Assembly (NCBI RefSeq): GCF_016019935.1 | Contig: NZ_JAECMT010000003.1 | Span: 505,388 to 569,387, forward strand | Origin: Paenibacillus sp. GSMTC-2017 | GTDB lineage: Bacteria > Bacillota > Bacilli > Paenibacillales > Paenibacillaceae | Direction of reading: 5' to 3' | Length of the DNA stretch: 64,000 nucleotides | In this document: positions 47,398 to 56,745 of the stretch, piece after piece | Numbering within the stretch: position 1 is the first letter of the stretch | Layout of the letters: each line of letters begins with the position of its first letter | Notes under the pieces: generated by a model | The model's database searches: none | What the model saw: the letters and a program-made list of their open reading frames with translations, nothing else | What the model was told of the DNA's origin: nothing | Position numbers and translations under genes: made by a program

Positions 47398-48201
47398 ATG
47401 CGAATACTTTTGCTAGAAGATGAAGAATCAATTCGAGGATTTGTTCGAATTAATTTGAAGCGGAATGAAATGGAAGTAATAGAAGCAGAAAACGGTGAGG
47501 ATGCTCTTGCATTTGCGGAATCAGAAGGACCATTCGACATTGCTCTGCTTGATGTTATGCTTCCTACCATTAGCGGCTTTGAAGTATGCGAACGTTTACG
47601 TGAACGATTTCCTCGTATGGGAATTATTATGTTAACGGCTAAGTCGCAAGAAGAGGATAAGATTCGTGGATTAGAGCTTGGTGCAGATGATTATGTTCAG
47701 AAGCCGTTTAGTCCAGGTGAGCTAATTGCGCGAATTAAATCATTACATCGCAGGATGAATGCTGAGCCTCAAATAATAGAATCTACGTCGGAGCAGGATT
47801 CTATTTCTGATTCCAATGATGAGCAATCGAACTCCAATTTAACTTCATCAAACTTCACTACATCGAATCTGACTGATAGAGACCATGCAATGGAAGTATG
47901 TAGTGGCCCATTTCGATTGTCCATTACTGAAAGGAAATTTTGGAAGGATGGCACCGAAATAATTTTAACACCTACGGAGTGGTCGCTTGTACGCCTCTTA
48001 ATGGAGCGGGAGGGTGAAAGCATCAGTCGCGATCATATTTTGACTGAAGTGTGGGGAAGGTATTATGTAGGAGATCTTAAAGTTGTGGATGTTAATATTC
48101 GTAGAATCCGCCAAAAGATTGAACTGAATCCATCTGACCCATCCGTTTTGGAGACGGTATGGGGGTATGGGTATCGATGGAAACGGAGCGTGTCAGGGTG
48201 A
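47398..48201 (+). CDS. OmpR/PhoB-type response regulator
   Basis: 267 residues. The receiver domain has the acidic pair (LLLEDEES), phospho-acceptor Asp in IALLDVMLPTISG and the Lys in VQKPFSPGE. An unusual linker of about 45 Ser/Asn/Thr-rich residues separates it from the winged-helix DNA-binding domain (LTPTEWSLVRLLM, DVNIRRIRQKIE). It is the partner of the histidine kinase whose start overlaps its stop. Confidence 0.96.
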   Translation: MRILLLEDEESIRGFVRINLKRNEMEVIEAENGEDALAFAESEGPFDIALLDVMLPTISGFEVCERLRERFPRMGIIMLTAKSQEEDKIRGLELGADDYVQKPFSPGELIARIKSLHRRMNAEPQIIESTSEQDSISDSNDEQSNSNLTSSNFTTSNLTDRDHAMEVCSGPFRLSITERKFWKDGTEIILTPTEWSLVRLLMEREGESISRDHILTEVWGRYYVGDLKVVDVNIRRIRQKIELNPSDPSVLETVWGYGYRWKRSVSG

Positions 48202-49607
48202 GAAGCGTACAAACGAGAATGGTATGGAGTTACCTTCTTCTTATTGTGCTTGTCGTCAGCGTTCTAGGTGCAGCTTTTGCTACACTTATGTGGAATTATT
48301 ATTACGGAAGTGCAAAGAGTTCGGTCGTGCAGCGTGTGGAATCTGCGATATCGCTTCATAGCCGTTCATTGTCTTCGCTCACCCTTCAAGATCAAGCAGA
48401 TTATATGCTTCAGTATATGGTGGAAAGCGGATCAACACGTATCCAGCTTCTAAATAGTGAAGGTGAGATTCGTATAGATTCAGACGGCTTCTCGCCAAAT
48501 ATTCGTTATTCGACTGGGGATGTAAAGGCTGCTATGAATGGGTCTACTGGCAGTTGGACAGGTGAAGATCCATACTTTGGCGAACGGGTTATTTCAGTAA
48601 CGATGCCACTTTGGAATGACTCAAGAGTTGTATCTATGCTTAGATATACGTCATCTCTTGAACGTGTTGATAGTATGGTACAGAAGATCATTCAAATGGC
48701 GACCTTTGTTGGATTCGCTGTAATTCTTCTATTTCTAGGATTAAGTATTTTTTTAGCACAACGAATCGTTAAACCTATTCAGGAGCTGACTCGTGCGGCA
48801 CGTTACATGGCAGAAGGTGATTGGTCAAGGCGGGCGAATAAACGAGGTGATGACGAAATAGGGCAACTCGCAGAAACCTTTAATGCGATGGTTAGTGAGT
48901 TGAATAAACGTGAAAAGCTGAAAAATGATTTTATCTCTTCTATTTCCCACGAACTTCGTACTCCGCTCACATCTATTAAGGGATGGAGTGAAACACTTAA
49001 GGAAAGTGAACCAACTGAAGATGATGAGGAAGTAAAGCTTGGATTGTCTATCATAAGCAAGGAGACAGAAAGATTGTCTGGACTTGTGGAAGACTTGCTC
49101 GATTTCTCGAAGCTTTCGGCGAGGACAATGGAGTTACATACGGAAATGCTCGACTTGAATGGACCAGTTAAAGAAACGGTGCATCAATTAGCTGTCCGAG
49201 AGGAAGGGACGAGGGTTCGTTTGCTTGCAACGTTCGGAGTAGGTCCGATCTTAATACAAGGTGACGCAAACCGAATTAAGCAGGTCATCATCAATTTAAT
49301 CGATAATGCTTTTAAGTTTACTGCAGCTGGAGGTACTGTTCGAGTAACAACTTCTGTTATAAGCGATAAAGCTGTTGTGATCGTATCAGATACAGGTAGC
49401 GGGATAGATGAAGATGATCTTCCTCACGTAATGGACAAGTTTTACAAGTCGAGCAATAGTTATGGCGGCTCTGGTCTAGGTCTTGCGATTTGCAAAGATA
49501 TTGTTGAGCTACATGGTGGTGAAATTACGATTGATAGTGAGCGTGGTGTCGGTACAATTGTAAAAGTAACGTTGCCTATTCTTTATAAAACAGAAGTTTG
49601 CGATTAA
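48198..49607 (+). CDS. Sensor histidine kinase
   Basis: 469 residues from the GTG at 48198, which overlaps the response regulator stop by four bases and has GGAG nine bases before it; ATGs at 48159 and 48177 are also in frame. Two membrane helices (about residues 8-30 and 168-190) flank a ~135-residue sensor domain. HAMP, HisKA (FISSISHELRTPLTSIKGW, phosphorylated His) and HATPase_c (N, G1, G2 boxes; DTGSGIDEDDLPHV, GGSGLGLAICKDIV) follow. The stimulus is unknown; the upstream deacetylase and lipoprotein suggest the cell envelope. Confidence 0.95.
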   Translation: MRSVQTRMVWSYLLLIVLVVSVLGAAFATLMWNYYYGSAKSSVVQRVESAISLHSRSLSSLTLQDQADYMLQYMVESGSTRIQLLNSEGEIRIDSDGFSPNIRYSTGDVKAAMNGSTGSWTGEDPYFGERVISVTMPLWNDSRVVSMLRYTSSLERVDSMVQKIIQMATFVGFAVILLFLGLSIFLAQRIVKPIQELTRAARYMAEGDWSRRANKRGDDEIGQLAETFNAMVSELNKREKLKNDFISSISHELRTPLTSIKGWSETLKESEPTEDDEEVKLGLSIISKETERLSGLVEDLLDFSKLSARTMELHTEMLDLNGPVKETVHQLAVREEGTRVRLLATFGVGPILIQGDANRIKQVIINLIDNAFKFTAAGGTVRVTTSVISDKAVVIVSDTGSGIDEDDLPHVMDKFYKSSNSYGGSGLGLAICKDIVELHGGEITIDSERGVGTIVKVTLPILYKTEVCD

Positions 49608-49695
49608 CAATAACGAAAATAACTGCGATAACGGCACCAGATGTTAACATGACCGACAACCAATGCACGGTTAGCCAAGTAATCCAAGCGGGCAT
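49576..49695 (-). CDS. 39-residue single-helix membrane peptide (antisense to kinase end)
   Basis: An ATG at 49695 reads 39 codons to a TAG at 49576-49578. A perfect GGAGG site (49702-49706, minus strand) stands 7 bases before it. The peptide is MPAWITWLTVHW, one hydrophobic helix rich in Val/Ile, then a basic NRKLLFYKE tail: the layout of a small membrane protein. It overlaps the last 32 bp of the histidine kinase gene on the opposite strand. Not recognised; support comes from the ribosome binding site and topology only. Confidence 0.6.
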   Translation of the reverse strand: MPAWITWLTVHWLSVMLTSGAVIAVIFVIVNRKLLFYKE

Positions 49696-49708
49696 ATAAC
49701 GACCTCCA

Positions 49709-49748
49709 TTGATACTGGAACTCATTTTGAGGTCCAGTATTTTCATTT
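49709..49748 (+). terminator. Terminator after the histidine kinase gene
   Basis: ATACTGGA.CTCA / AG.TCCAGTAT stem with TTTTC. It lies upstream of the antisense small gene. The rest of the 49.75-49.94 kb gap has no gene. Confidence 0.75.
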
Positions 49749-49941
49749 GATAAGTGTTTTTATATTTTGCACATCTTTGTATACGTTATTCAGATTTTTA
49801 CCTGGACTATCTTGTTAAAGTGAGTAGGATAAAATTAGGAGGTAGTGATTGACAGCAAGTTTGATCGATGATATTCTTAAAATAATTAATTCATAGTATA
49901 CAGATAGGAATTATCAAATATAGAATGCGGAGGATACATCT

Positions 49942-50775
49942 ATGGAGAGACAATTAACGCTGAAGCATGAAGGCTTAGAGCTTGCAGCTACACTTCATTA
50001 TCCTGCTTATGATAGCCATACAGAAAATACAAAGGATTCGGGAAAGAAACAGGCGATTATCATTTGCCATGGCTTTGTAGGGAGTCGTATTGGTGTCGAT
50101 CGCTTGTTTGTTAAGACAGCTAGATCTTTAGCGGCACAAGGAAATTATGTTATTCGTTTCGATTATGGTGGTTGCGGCGAAAGCAACGGTGATTATGGTG
50201 CGCTTGGCTTCGACTCGATGGTAGACCAAACTAGAACGATTATCGATTACATCTCAGATATGGAATGTGTTGATCCAAGACGAATTGTATTGCTTGGACA
50301 TAGCCTTGGCGGTGCTGTTGCGCTTATGACATCAGTAAAGGATAAACGTGTGAAGAGGCTGGTACTATGGTCGCCTGTTGCCTATCCATTTAATGATATT
50401 GTTAGGATTGTGGGTCGTGATAGTTACGATGAAGCGATTAAAACGGGAAGTACAGACCACGTAGGCTATTCACTTAAGCCAGTCTTTTTTGATTCTCTTA
50501 TGCAACATCAACCGTTCCAATCGGCAACACGATTTGGCGGGGAAGTATATATCGTTCACGGGACTAGTGATGATCTCATACCTGTTGATTATAGTTTCTT
50601 GTATCAGAAGGTTTTTTGGACGCGGAGTGAAGGATTGTGTGATAAAGAAATTATTTTCCAAGCTAATCACACGTATTCCAGCAGTAGCCATCAAGAAGAA
50701 GCAATTCGAGTTACTTCCGAATGGCTCTCTGGTTTAGATCGCAAGCAACAAGACTGGCATCATTGGTCGATTTAA
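49942..50775 (+). CDS. Alpha/beta-fold hydrolase
   Basis: 277 residues. The nucleophile elbow is LLGHSLGGAV, with the oxyanion block CHGFVGSRIGVDRLF and RFDYGGCGESNGDYG upstream; the Asp (GTSDDLIPVDY) and His (FQANHTYSS) of the triad are visible. It resembles cytoplasmic serine esterases and acyl-CoA/peptide hydrolases of the YjfP/FrsA-like type. Substrate unknown. It stands alone. Confidence 0.9.
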   Translation: MERQLTLKHEGLELAATLHYPAYDSHTENTKDSGKKQAIIICHGFVGSRIGVDRLFVKTARSLAAQGNYVIRFDYGGCGESNGDYGALGFDSMVDQTRTIIDYISDMECVDPRRIVLLGHSLGGAVALMTSVKDKRVKRLVLWSPVAYPFNDIVRIVGRDSYDEAIKTGSTDHVGYSLKPVFFDSLMQHQPFQSATRFGGEVYIVHGTSDDLIPVDYSFLYQKVFWTRSEGLCDKEIIFQANHTYSSSSHQEEAIRVTSEWLSGLDRKQQDWHHWSI

Positions 50776-50798
50776 TAAACCGATTAAGCGGTAAGTTA

Positions 50799-50836
50799 AA
50801 TGGCAAAGGGCGATTTTAATGTAGTTCCTTTGCCAT
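50799..50836. terminator. Candidate bidirectional hairpin between the hydrolase and gerC genes
   Basis: TGGCAAAGG (50801-50809) / CCTTTGCCA (50827-50835), 17-base loop, no long T tract. Lies between convergent genes. Confidence 0.5.
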
Positions 50837-50844
50837 GTCAGTCG

Positions 50845-51999
50845 TTAGGAAGCAATCCGTTTATACTTTCCATTGTAGGTAATATTGATTTTCACCTCAA
50901 GCTTATCAATTGATTTATTATGAACGATTAAGGTTTTTCCGTTATTGGACAGCTTTTTCCACTGTTTTAAATTGTCATGTCTAAGTACATCCCCTAAGTT
51001 GTAAATATCGATTCCATTTTTTAGACCCTCTTTGTACACATTCACAATTTGTTTTTTTATGATTTCTTCCGCTAGTTGTGTCATTTCATGATAAGGCATA
51101 GGCTCATTGTATTCAAACATAGCCCCGTTATAACTGGCGATTATTTGAAAGGCGACATCATTGCCTTTCATGATTGACTTTATTTTTATTTTTGGGTCAG
51201 AAATGTTTAGATGAGCATATTCTGTTCCATCCCTTGCTACATTTAACGGCGCACGTTTCATCTCTTTTTGCATCCAATTATATCCAAAAAGTTTGGATCG
51301 GTTTAAATAGACACTTTTTCCTGTGGGTGATTGAAAATAAGCGCCTTTAATCATTAGAAGTGGCAAAGGTTTATCAGGTTGTTTCCATTGTTGTTTATTG
51401 ACCCCGAGACTTGGAATAAAAGATGTAATAGCGGGTTCATTATATTGAGCAATATATTTGAATAGCAGAATCGGTGAAATGATTGAGTTTTGATTATAGT
51501 TCGGTTTTGGATCATGTAAGATCGAGAAAATAGGAGGTAGTTTAAATAAAGAGTTAGTTGAGAGAATGCTCTCAATAGGTTCTTTTGTCGTATATAGCCA
51601 AGTATTATAGCGAATATCGGGATAACGATTTAACATTTCTATAATAGATTTTCCTTGAGCTTGTAAAGCTTGCTCTGAAATAATTAGCGATGATAGATGA
51701 CCCCAAGCAATGGTAACTTGTGCTGTGTTGTACAAATCATCTGTTGCAAGATTTAGTGTGCGCCCTTGCCCTTTTCCTAGATCGATGGAAGGACCAGAAT
51801 CGCCGCCTCCACCGCTTGAATCAGATTTGGCTATCGTTGAAAACTTTAGCAGTTGTGCATGAACGATATATTGTCCATCTTTATAGTCGATGCCAAGCGC
51901 TTTTACATAACCTTTATGTTCAATATCAGAGGCATTCCAACAACCTGACAGCGTACAGGCTGAGAGTAGGAGCAGCATTAATTGAATATAATGTTTCAA
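50845..51999 (-). CDS. GerC-family spore germination lipoprotein
   Basis: 384 residues with a lipobox (TLSGC), so it is anchored to the outer face of the spore inner membrane. Typical GerAC-like sequence: GCWNASDIEHKGYVKALGIDYKDG, then a two-domain body. It forms the germinant receptor with GerA- and GerB-type subunits, whose genes are immediately upstream on the same strand. Its start overlaps the GerA-type stop by 4 bp. Confidence 0.95.
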   Translation of the reverse strand: MKHYIQLMLLLLSACTLSGCWNASDIEHKGYVKALGIDYKDGQYIVHAQLLKFSTIAKSDSSGGGGDSGPSIDLGKGQGRTLNLATDDLYNTAQVTIAWGHLSSLIISEQALQAQGKSIIEMLNRYPDIRYNTWLYTTKEPIESILSTNSLFKLPPIFSILHDPKPNYNQNSIISPILLFKYIAQYNEPAITSFIPSLGVNKQQWKQPDKPLPLLMIKGAYFQSPTGKSVYLNRSKLFGYNWMQKEMKRAPLNVARDGTEYAHLNISDPKIKIKSIMKGNDVAFQIIASYNGAMFEYNEPMPYHEMTQLAEEIIKKQIVNVYKEGLKNGIDIYNLGDVLRHDNLKQWKKLSNNGKTLIVHNKSIDKLEVKINITYNGKYKRIAS

Positions 52000-53495
52000 G
52001 TTTCTGATCCTTTCTTGTTTGGATTTGGTGTTTTCAAATAGCTTGGTCTGCGTTTTCTAAGTTTGAGTGGTAATTTGAAGAAAGCACCAATGACTTCACT
52101 TAGATTCAGTGGGGCTGCAGGTGCTAAGTATGGAACACCAAAGGACTGAGTGTTTGCCAAATAAATGACAAACATAATAAACGATAAAATAAAGCCATAC
52201 ATACCCAGAGTAGCTCCTAGGATGAAAGAAGCAAAACGTAAAATAATCGTTGTGCTCGTTAAAGCTTGATTCACTAATGTAGACCCTGATACGACTGTAA
52301 TTGCTGTAATAACGATCATAAGAGGCGATACTAATCCAGCACGAATAGCAGCGTCACCAATAATTAAACCACCTACCACAGTGAGAGTTTGTCCAATTGA
52401 GCTAGGTAGTCGTACTCCAGCTTCACGAAAAAGCTCCATTAAACACATAATGAAAAACATCTCCAGAGCGGATTCCATCGGTAGTCCGTGTCTCCCCATT
52501 GCTATCGTTGCAAGCAAAGAGTAGGGGACTTGATCAGCGTGGAACGTGCTGAAAGCGATATAAAATCCCGGAAGAAATATGGTCGTAAGTAGTCCTGTGA
52601 AACGGAGTACTCGACCGATATTTGCAGACATGATAGGGAAGTAAGCGTCCTCTGGCGATTTCATGAGCAAAAATAAATTAACTGGTGCAATGATCGCAGT
52701 TGGATTACCTCCCACCAAAATGATAAATCTTCCATTTAGCAAGCAATCTACTGCAAAGTCAGGTCTGCCGGTGTAATGCGTTTTTGGGAATAGAGCAAAT
52801 GCACTTGGTGTTAGTTGCTCTTCTAAGTCTCCGGTTGAAATGATATGTTCGACATGGATATGTTCGATTTTACTCCGTATATGTGCGATGGCATCCGCAT
52901 TTGCGATATTACTAACGTACAATAATCCAACTTCAGTTAATGATTTGCTGCCTACAGTGAAATATTCGCAAGCGAGTGTTACCGTTTTTAATCGTTTTCT
53001 AATGAGAGCTACATTAATACACAATTCCTCAATAAATCCATCCTTTGGTCCTCGGATGGATATTTCTGTTGCGGACTCTTGAGGAGTACGACCAGGTATT
53101 TTCGCAATATCGATTGCCCATATCGTTTGAAGCGATGGTAAACAAAATAATAATTGCCCCTCAAACACATGGGAAGCGAGTGCATCAGAAGTTATTTTAT
53201 TGGTGTGATAATCATATGCGGTCCATTGTAAGGGTACTTCGCGATTGATTTCCTCTCGACGGATAAATTTTGTTTTCTCATAACATCTAAGAAGCTCTGG
53301 CATGATCGATTCGTAAATGATTGTTGTTTGCAACATGCCGCTGCAATAGATGAATATTGCAGGTACAGTAACTGGAGGTGTACCGAAATGATGTGTTTTA
53401 ATGACGACGTCATCGCTAAGTCTGAATGAGGTGCGAAGTGTATGTTCATTGAAGAATTCACTTTGCTTATCAACATCAGGTTTGTCTACTTTCAT
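51996..53495 (-). CDS. GerA-family spore germination protein
   Basis: 499 residues: a soluble N-terminal domain, then about five membrane helices from residue ~280, with the family block PGFYIAFSTFHADQVPYSLL and the PIMSANIGRVLRFTG region. It is the channel-forming subunit of a nutrient-germinant receptor. It overlaps the GerB-type gene by 20 bp at its start. The three genes run B, A, C. Confidence 0.96.
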   Translation of the reverse strand: MKVDKPDVDKQSEFFNEHTLRTSFRLSDDVVIKTHHFGTPPVTVPAIFIYCSGMLQTTIIYESIMPELLRCYEKTKFIRREEINREVPLQWTAYDYHTNKITSDALASHVFEGQLLFCLPSLQTIWAIDIAKIPGRTPQESATEISIRGPKDGFIEELCINVALIRKRLKTVTLACEYFTVGSKSLTEVGLLYVSNIANADAIAHIRSKIEHIHVEHIISTGDLEEQLTPSAFALFPKTHYTGRPDFAVDCLLNGRFIILVGGNPTAIIAPVNLFLLMKSPEDAYFPIMSANIGRVLRFTGLLTTIFLPGFYIAFSTFHADQVPYSLLATIAMGRHGLPMESALEMFFIMCLMELFREAGVRLPSSIGQTLTVVGGLIIGDAAIRAGLVSPLMIVITAITVVSGSTLVNQALTSTTIILRFASFILGATLGMYGFILSFIMFVIYLANTQSFGVPYLAPAAPLNLSEVIGAFFKLPLKLRKRRPSYLKTPNPNKKGSET

Positions 53496-54600
53496 TCGTT
53501 GTCGTCTCCCTTCGTTTGCTACGGCTCACTGCTATTGCGATTGTCAATAGTACTGTTATGGCAACAACATAAATAAGTAATCCTGGCATATGGTAACGTT
53601 GCAAGTACATGATTGTTTGATCGTCACGCCAAGGTATATAAGCGATAATGCCCATCAAAAGAGTAGTGACTGTAAGGCTGATTAATCGTCGATTAGGTTT
53701 TCGAATATCTAGCATGTCTGTAATTAAATATAAGCTTATAGAAACTCGTGCAAACGAGCCGCAGAGCCATTGATAAATGGACATAAAATCAACATGCTGA
53801 AGCAAATCTCCGAGGCTTAATATTTTCCATTGCTCAAAAGCAGTATCTCTTTGTTTTGCAGCCTCATCTGGTCCAAATTCAGTTATAGCGCCAATTGTAG
53901 GACCAATGGTCATACTGATAAGAAAAACCCCTAATACAATTAAATGCCACAATTTGATTTTACTTTTTAATTCGTGCTGAAATAGTAGCAGTATCCACAG
54001 TTCTAATAAACCAGCAATGACATAAAATACACCTCCCCAAGTAGGTAGCCAGCCTTCCTCTAAAATGGGGAACATTAAGCTATAATCTTTATATTTCATA
54101 TTTGAAATAGAAACAAAGTAACCAAGGAAGATGACAAGCGGCAACAAAACGCTTGAAGTTAACGCTATTGAACGGATGCCTCCATAGGCCGCTAACAATG
54201 CAACACCAGCACCAGTGAATATAATAACGAGATAAGGAGTTTCATATATAAATGTAGCTGATGTCCACATTGACGTATCTTGTAATGTGTAAGTGCCGGA
54301 GATAAAGAGAATAAAGATTGCAGATATTCTGAATATCCAAGCTGGTACAATGCCAAATTGTCTTTGTATCCAGTCGGGTAATCTTTGATCTTTGATTTGC
54401 TTCAATATGTAAAACAAAGCAACCAACCAAAGTAAAAAGATAGGTGTTGCTATAATGACGGACAACCAGGAATCTCGACCGGATATGCCGAGAATGACGG
54501 GAATTGACATCACATGTGAAACAAGTCCAGTACTCAATATTAAGACGGAAAATGACATCCAAATCGTAATCGAGCTGCTTCCTCTGCTCAAATAAATCAC
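53476..54600 (-). CDS. GerB-family germinant permease-like protein
   Basis: 374 residues, ten membrane helices of the APC-transporter fold, which binds the germinant. GTG at 54600 has no good ribosome binding site; a TTG at 54591 lies a few bases after AGGTGA and is an alternative start. It is first in the gerBAC operon. The operon faces yerB, read divergently across a 161-bp gap. Confidence 0.95.
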   Translation of the reverse strand: MIYLSRGSSSITIWMSFSVLILSTGLVSHVMSIPVILGISGRDSWLSVIIATPIFLLWLVALFYILKQIKDQRLPDWIQRQFGIVPAWIFRISAIFILFISGTYTLQDTSMWTSATFIYETPYLVIIFTGAGVALLAAYGGIRSIALTSSVLLPLVIFLGYFVSISNMKYKDYSLMFPILEEGWLPTWGGVFYVIAGLLELWILLLFQHELKSKIKLWHLIVLGVFLISMTIGPTIGAITEFGPDEAAKQRDTAFEQWKILSLGDLLQHVDFMSIYQWLCGSFARVSISLYLITDMLDIRKPNRRLISLTVTTLLMGIIAYIPWRDDQTIMYLQRYHMPGLLIYVVAITVLLTIAIAVSRSKRRETTTNESRQT

Positions 54601-54761
54601 CTATTCTCTATGGGAGATGGAGATATTATGTGCAACTTTTGGAATTTTAATCGAAATCTAAACATTTTATATCGAGACAACGTCTTATAACTATGATTAA
54701 ATTAAGATAGAAATTGTAAGCGGCTTCAGTACGACTATTAATCTAGTAAAGGTGGAAACGC

Positions 54762-55853
54762 ATGAATAAGAGATTGCGAGTTTTATTTGCGGTTAGTATG
54801 GTTTCTATCTTTTTAATCCTTACTGCTTGCAGTGGGGGAAAGGGCTCAGATGCCGCAGATCCTACATCAACTGATGGAACTTTAGAGACAAGTGAAACCC
54901 CTAATGAATCATCTGAACCAACACCAAAGCCTTACGCTGCACCGTTGACAGGAATAGGACTAGACAAAGATGCTCTTAACCGACCTATAGCTATTATGAT
55001 TAATAATTACTCAGCAGCTCGTCCTCAATCGGGTTTAACGGGTGCTGATGTTGTGTGGGAAGTACTTGCTGAGGGAGGAATTACGAGATTAATTGCTATT
55101 TTCCAGAGTACTGACTCTTTGACGAACACGATCGGTCCTATTCGCAGCAACAGAGCCTATTTAATTGATGTGGCCGATAGTTACCGGGCGATAATGGCCC
55201 ATGCAGGAGGTAGTCCAGAAGCATATAGTATATTGAAAAAACAAAGGAAACCGTATTTAGATGAAATCTCGAATGCCGGAACTTATTTCTGGAGAAGTAA
55301 AGACAGGAAGGCCCCTCATAATTTGTACTCTAACTTGGAGAAGCTTCGTGAGGGTGCGGAAAAAAGAAAGTATACTGATGATCAGCCACCTCTGAAATAC
55401 ACATTTAGTAGCGATGGAACGATAACAGGTACTATTGATGCAACAGCAGAATTAGCGACAAATATTTCGATTTCATTCCTTACGAAAGGTTACAAGGTGG
55501 GGTATATATTTGATCAAACATCAGGGTTATATAAACGTTCGATTAATGAAGAGCCACACATCGACCTTAACAACAACGAGCAACTGTCCGCAACTAATTT
55601 AATTGTATTAGAAGCAAGGCATAAGACACTTGATAATGTAGGTAGGCTAAGTGTTGATCTTGAATCAGGTGGATCGGCTTATTTGTTCCAAAAGGGTAAA
55701 AAAATCGACATTGATTGGGTTAGAAGCCCAGATGGGATGGTTCGATTCAGCAAAGATGGAACTGAGATTACGTTGCTTGTGGGTAAAACATATATTCATG
55801 TTGTTCCGAATCAACCTGCACTTTCAGAGCATGTATCATGGGTAACAAATTAA
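54762..55853 (+). CDS. yerB: YerB-like DUF3048 lipoprotein
   Basis: 363 residues. Lipobox LTAC near residue 22 and a Thr/Ser/Pro linker precede the DUF3048 N-terminal domain (LTGIGLDKDALNRPIAIMIN, NYSAARPQSGLTGADVVWEV) and C-terminal domain. The residue blocks GPIRSNRAYLIDVA and HAGGSPEAYSILKK are conserved in YerB. Function unknown; YerB resembles a factor linked to YerC and the purine/DNA repair region in Bacillus. An AAAGGTGG site precedes the ATG. Confidence 0.9.
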   Translation: MNKRLRVLFAVSMVSIFLILTACSGGKGSDAADPTSTDGTLETSETPNESSEPTPKPYAAPLTGIGLDKDALNRPIAIMINNYSAARPQSGLTGADVVWEVLAEGGITRLIAIFQSTDSLTNTIGPIRSNRAYLIDVADSYRAIMAHAGGSPEAYSILKKQRKPYLDEISNAGTYFWRSKDRKAPHNLYSNLEKLREGAEKRKYTDDQPPLKYTFSSDGTITGTIDATAELATNISISFLTKGYKVGYIFDQTSGLYKRSINEEPHIDLNNNEQLSATNLIVLEARHKTLDNVGRLSVDLESGGSAYLFQKGKKIDIDWVRSPDGMVRFSKDGTEITLLVGKTYIHVVPNQPALSEHVSWVTN

Positions 55854-55919
55854 TGCGTAGGAGATACTAATAACGGATGCATGAATGTGAAAGTGAAATT
55901 CCTGAAATTTACAAGACGA

Positions 55920-55947
55920 TGTAAAGTAATTGTAAATTATGTTGTGA
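55920..55947. promoter_or_regulatory. PHO-box-like 11-bp repeat upstream of the DUF47-Pit genes
   Basis: TGTAAA at 55920, TGTAAA at 55931 and TTGTGA at 55942 repeat every 11 bp. On the minus strand these read TTTACA with 5-bp spacers, like the TT(A/T/C)ACA repeats bound by PhoP. Position 160-190 bp before the phosphate transporter operon fits, but the match is to a loose consensus. Confidence 0.45.
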
Positions 55948-56109
55948 TTTTAGGGCGAAAATCGAGTATATTGTTAATTTTACTTGTTATAGGCGAAAAA
56001 ATATGATTAAATTTGATGGATGTTTACACAGCGTTAACAATTGCAGTGTAGACTAGTTCAAGTAAGTGGCAAGGACAACTAAACTTTCTAGTCGATAAAG
56101 GGGATTGAC

Positions 56110-56721
56110 ATGTTTAAGAAAAAAGATATTTTCTTCAAAACGCTCGAAGAAATGGCAGACACTCTAGTTGTAGCTGTAGAATACTTTGCGAGCGGTGTAT
56201 CTGATCTGTCGGATGTCTCAGCTTTTGCTAAACGTATGAAGGAAATGGAAAGTCAGTGCGACAAGTACACTCATACAATAATTAAAGAACTTAACAAAAC
56301 GTTTATAACACCAATTGAACGTGACGATATTTTGGCACTTACTAAATCACTTGATGATGTACTTGACGGAATTGAAGCTTGCGCTTCCCGTTTCGAAATG
56401 TACTATATCCGTGAAAAAGATGAATATATCACATTGTTCGCTGATATCATCTTGCGTTCCGCACACCAGATCAAAGATGCTATTTACCTACTCACACAGA
56501 AGAAATTGCTAGCTATCCGTGAGCATACAATTGCAATTAATGAACTTGAAAATCAAGCTGATGACGTACTTCGTGTATCCATTACAACGTTGTTCGCTAA
56601 TGTAAAAGATCCAATTGAGCTCATCAAACGTAAAGAGATTTACGAAAGACTTGAGCAAACAACCGACTATTGCGAAGATGTCGCTAATACTCTGGAATCG
56701 ATCATTATGCGTAATAGCTAA
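56110..56721 (+). CDS. DUF47 (PhoU-like) Pit accessory protein
   Basis: 203-residue all-helical protein of the DUF47 family (KKKDIFFKTLEEMADTLVVAVEYF, then MESQCDKYTH, FITPIERDDILAL). It is thought to regulate the Pit phosphate transporter next to it. The Pit gene begins 24 bp after the stop, in the usual order. Confidence 0.95.
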   Translation: MFKKKDIFFKTLEEMADTLVVAVEYFASGVSDLSDVSAFAKRMKEMESQCDKYTHTIIKELNKTFITPIERDDILALTKSLDDVLDGIEACASRFEMYYIREKDEYITLFADIILRSAHQIKDAIYLLTQKKLLAIREHTIAINELENQADDVLRVSITTLFANVKDPIELIKRKEIYERLEQTTDYCEDVANTLESIIMRNS

Positions 56722-56745
56722 CGTAAAGGAGTAGGGGTCGTCAAT

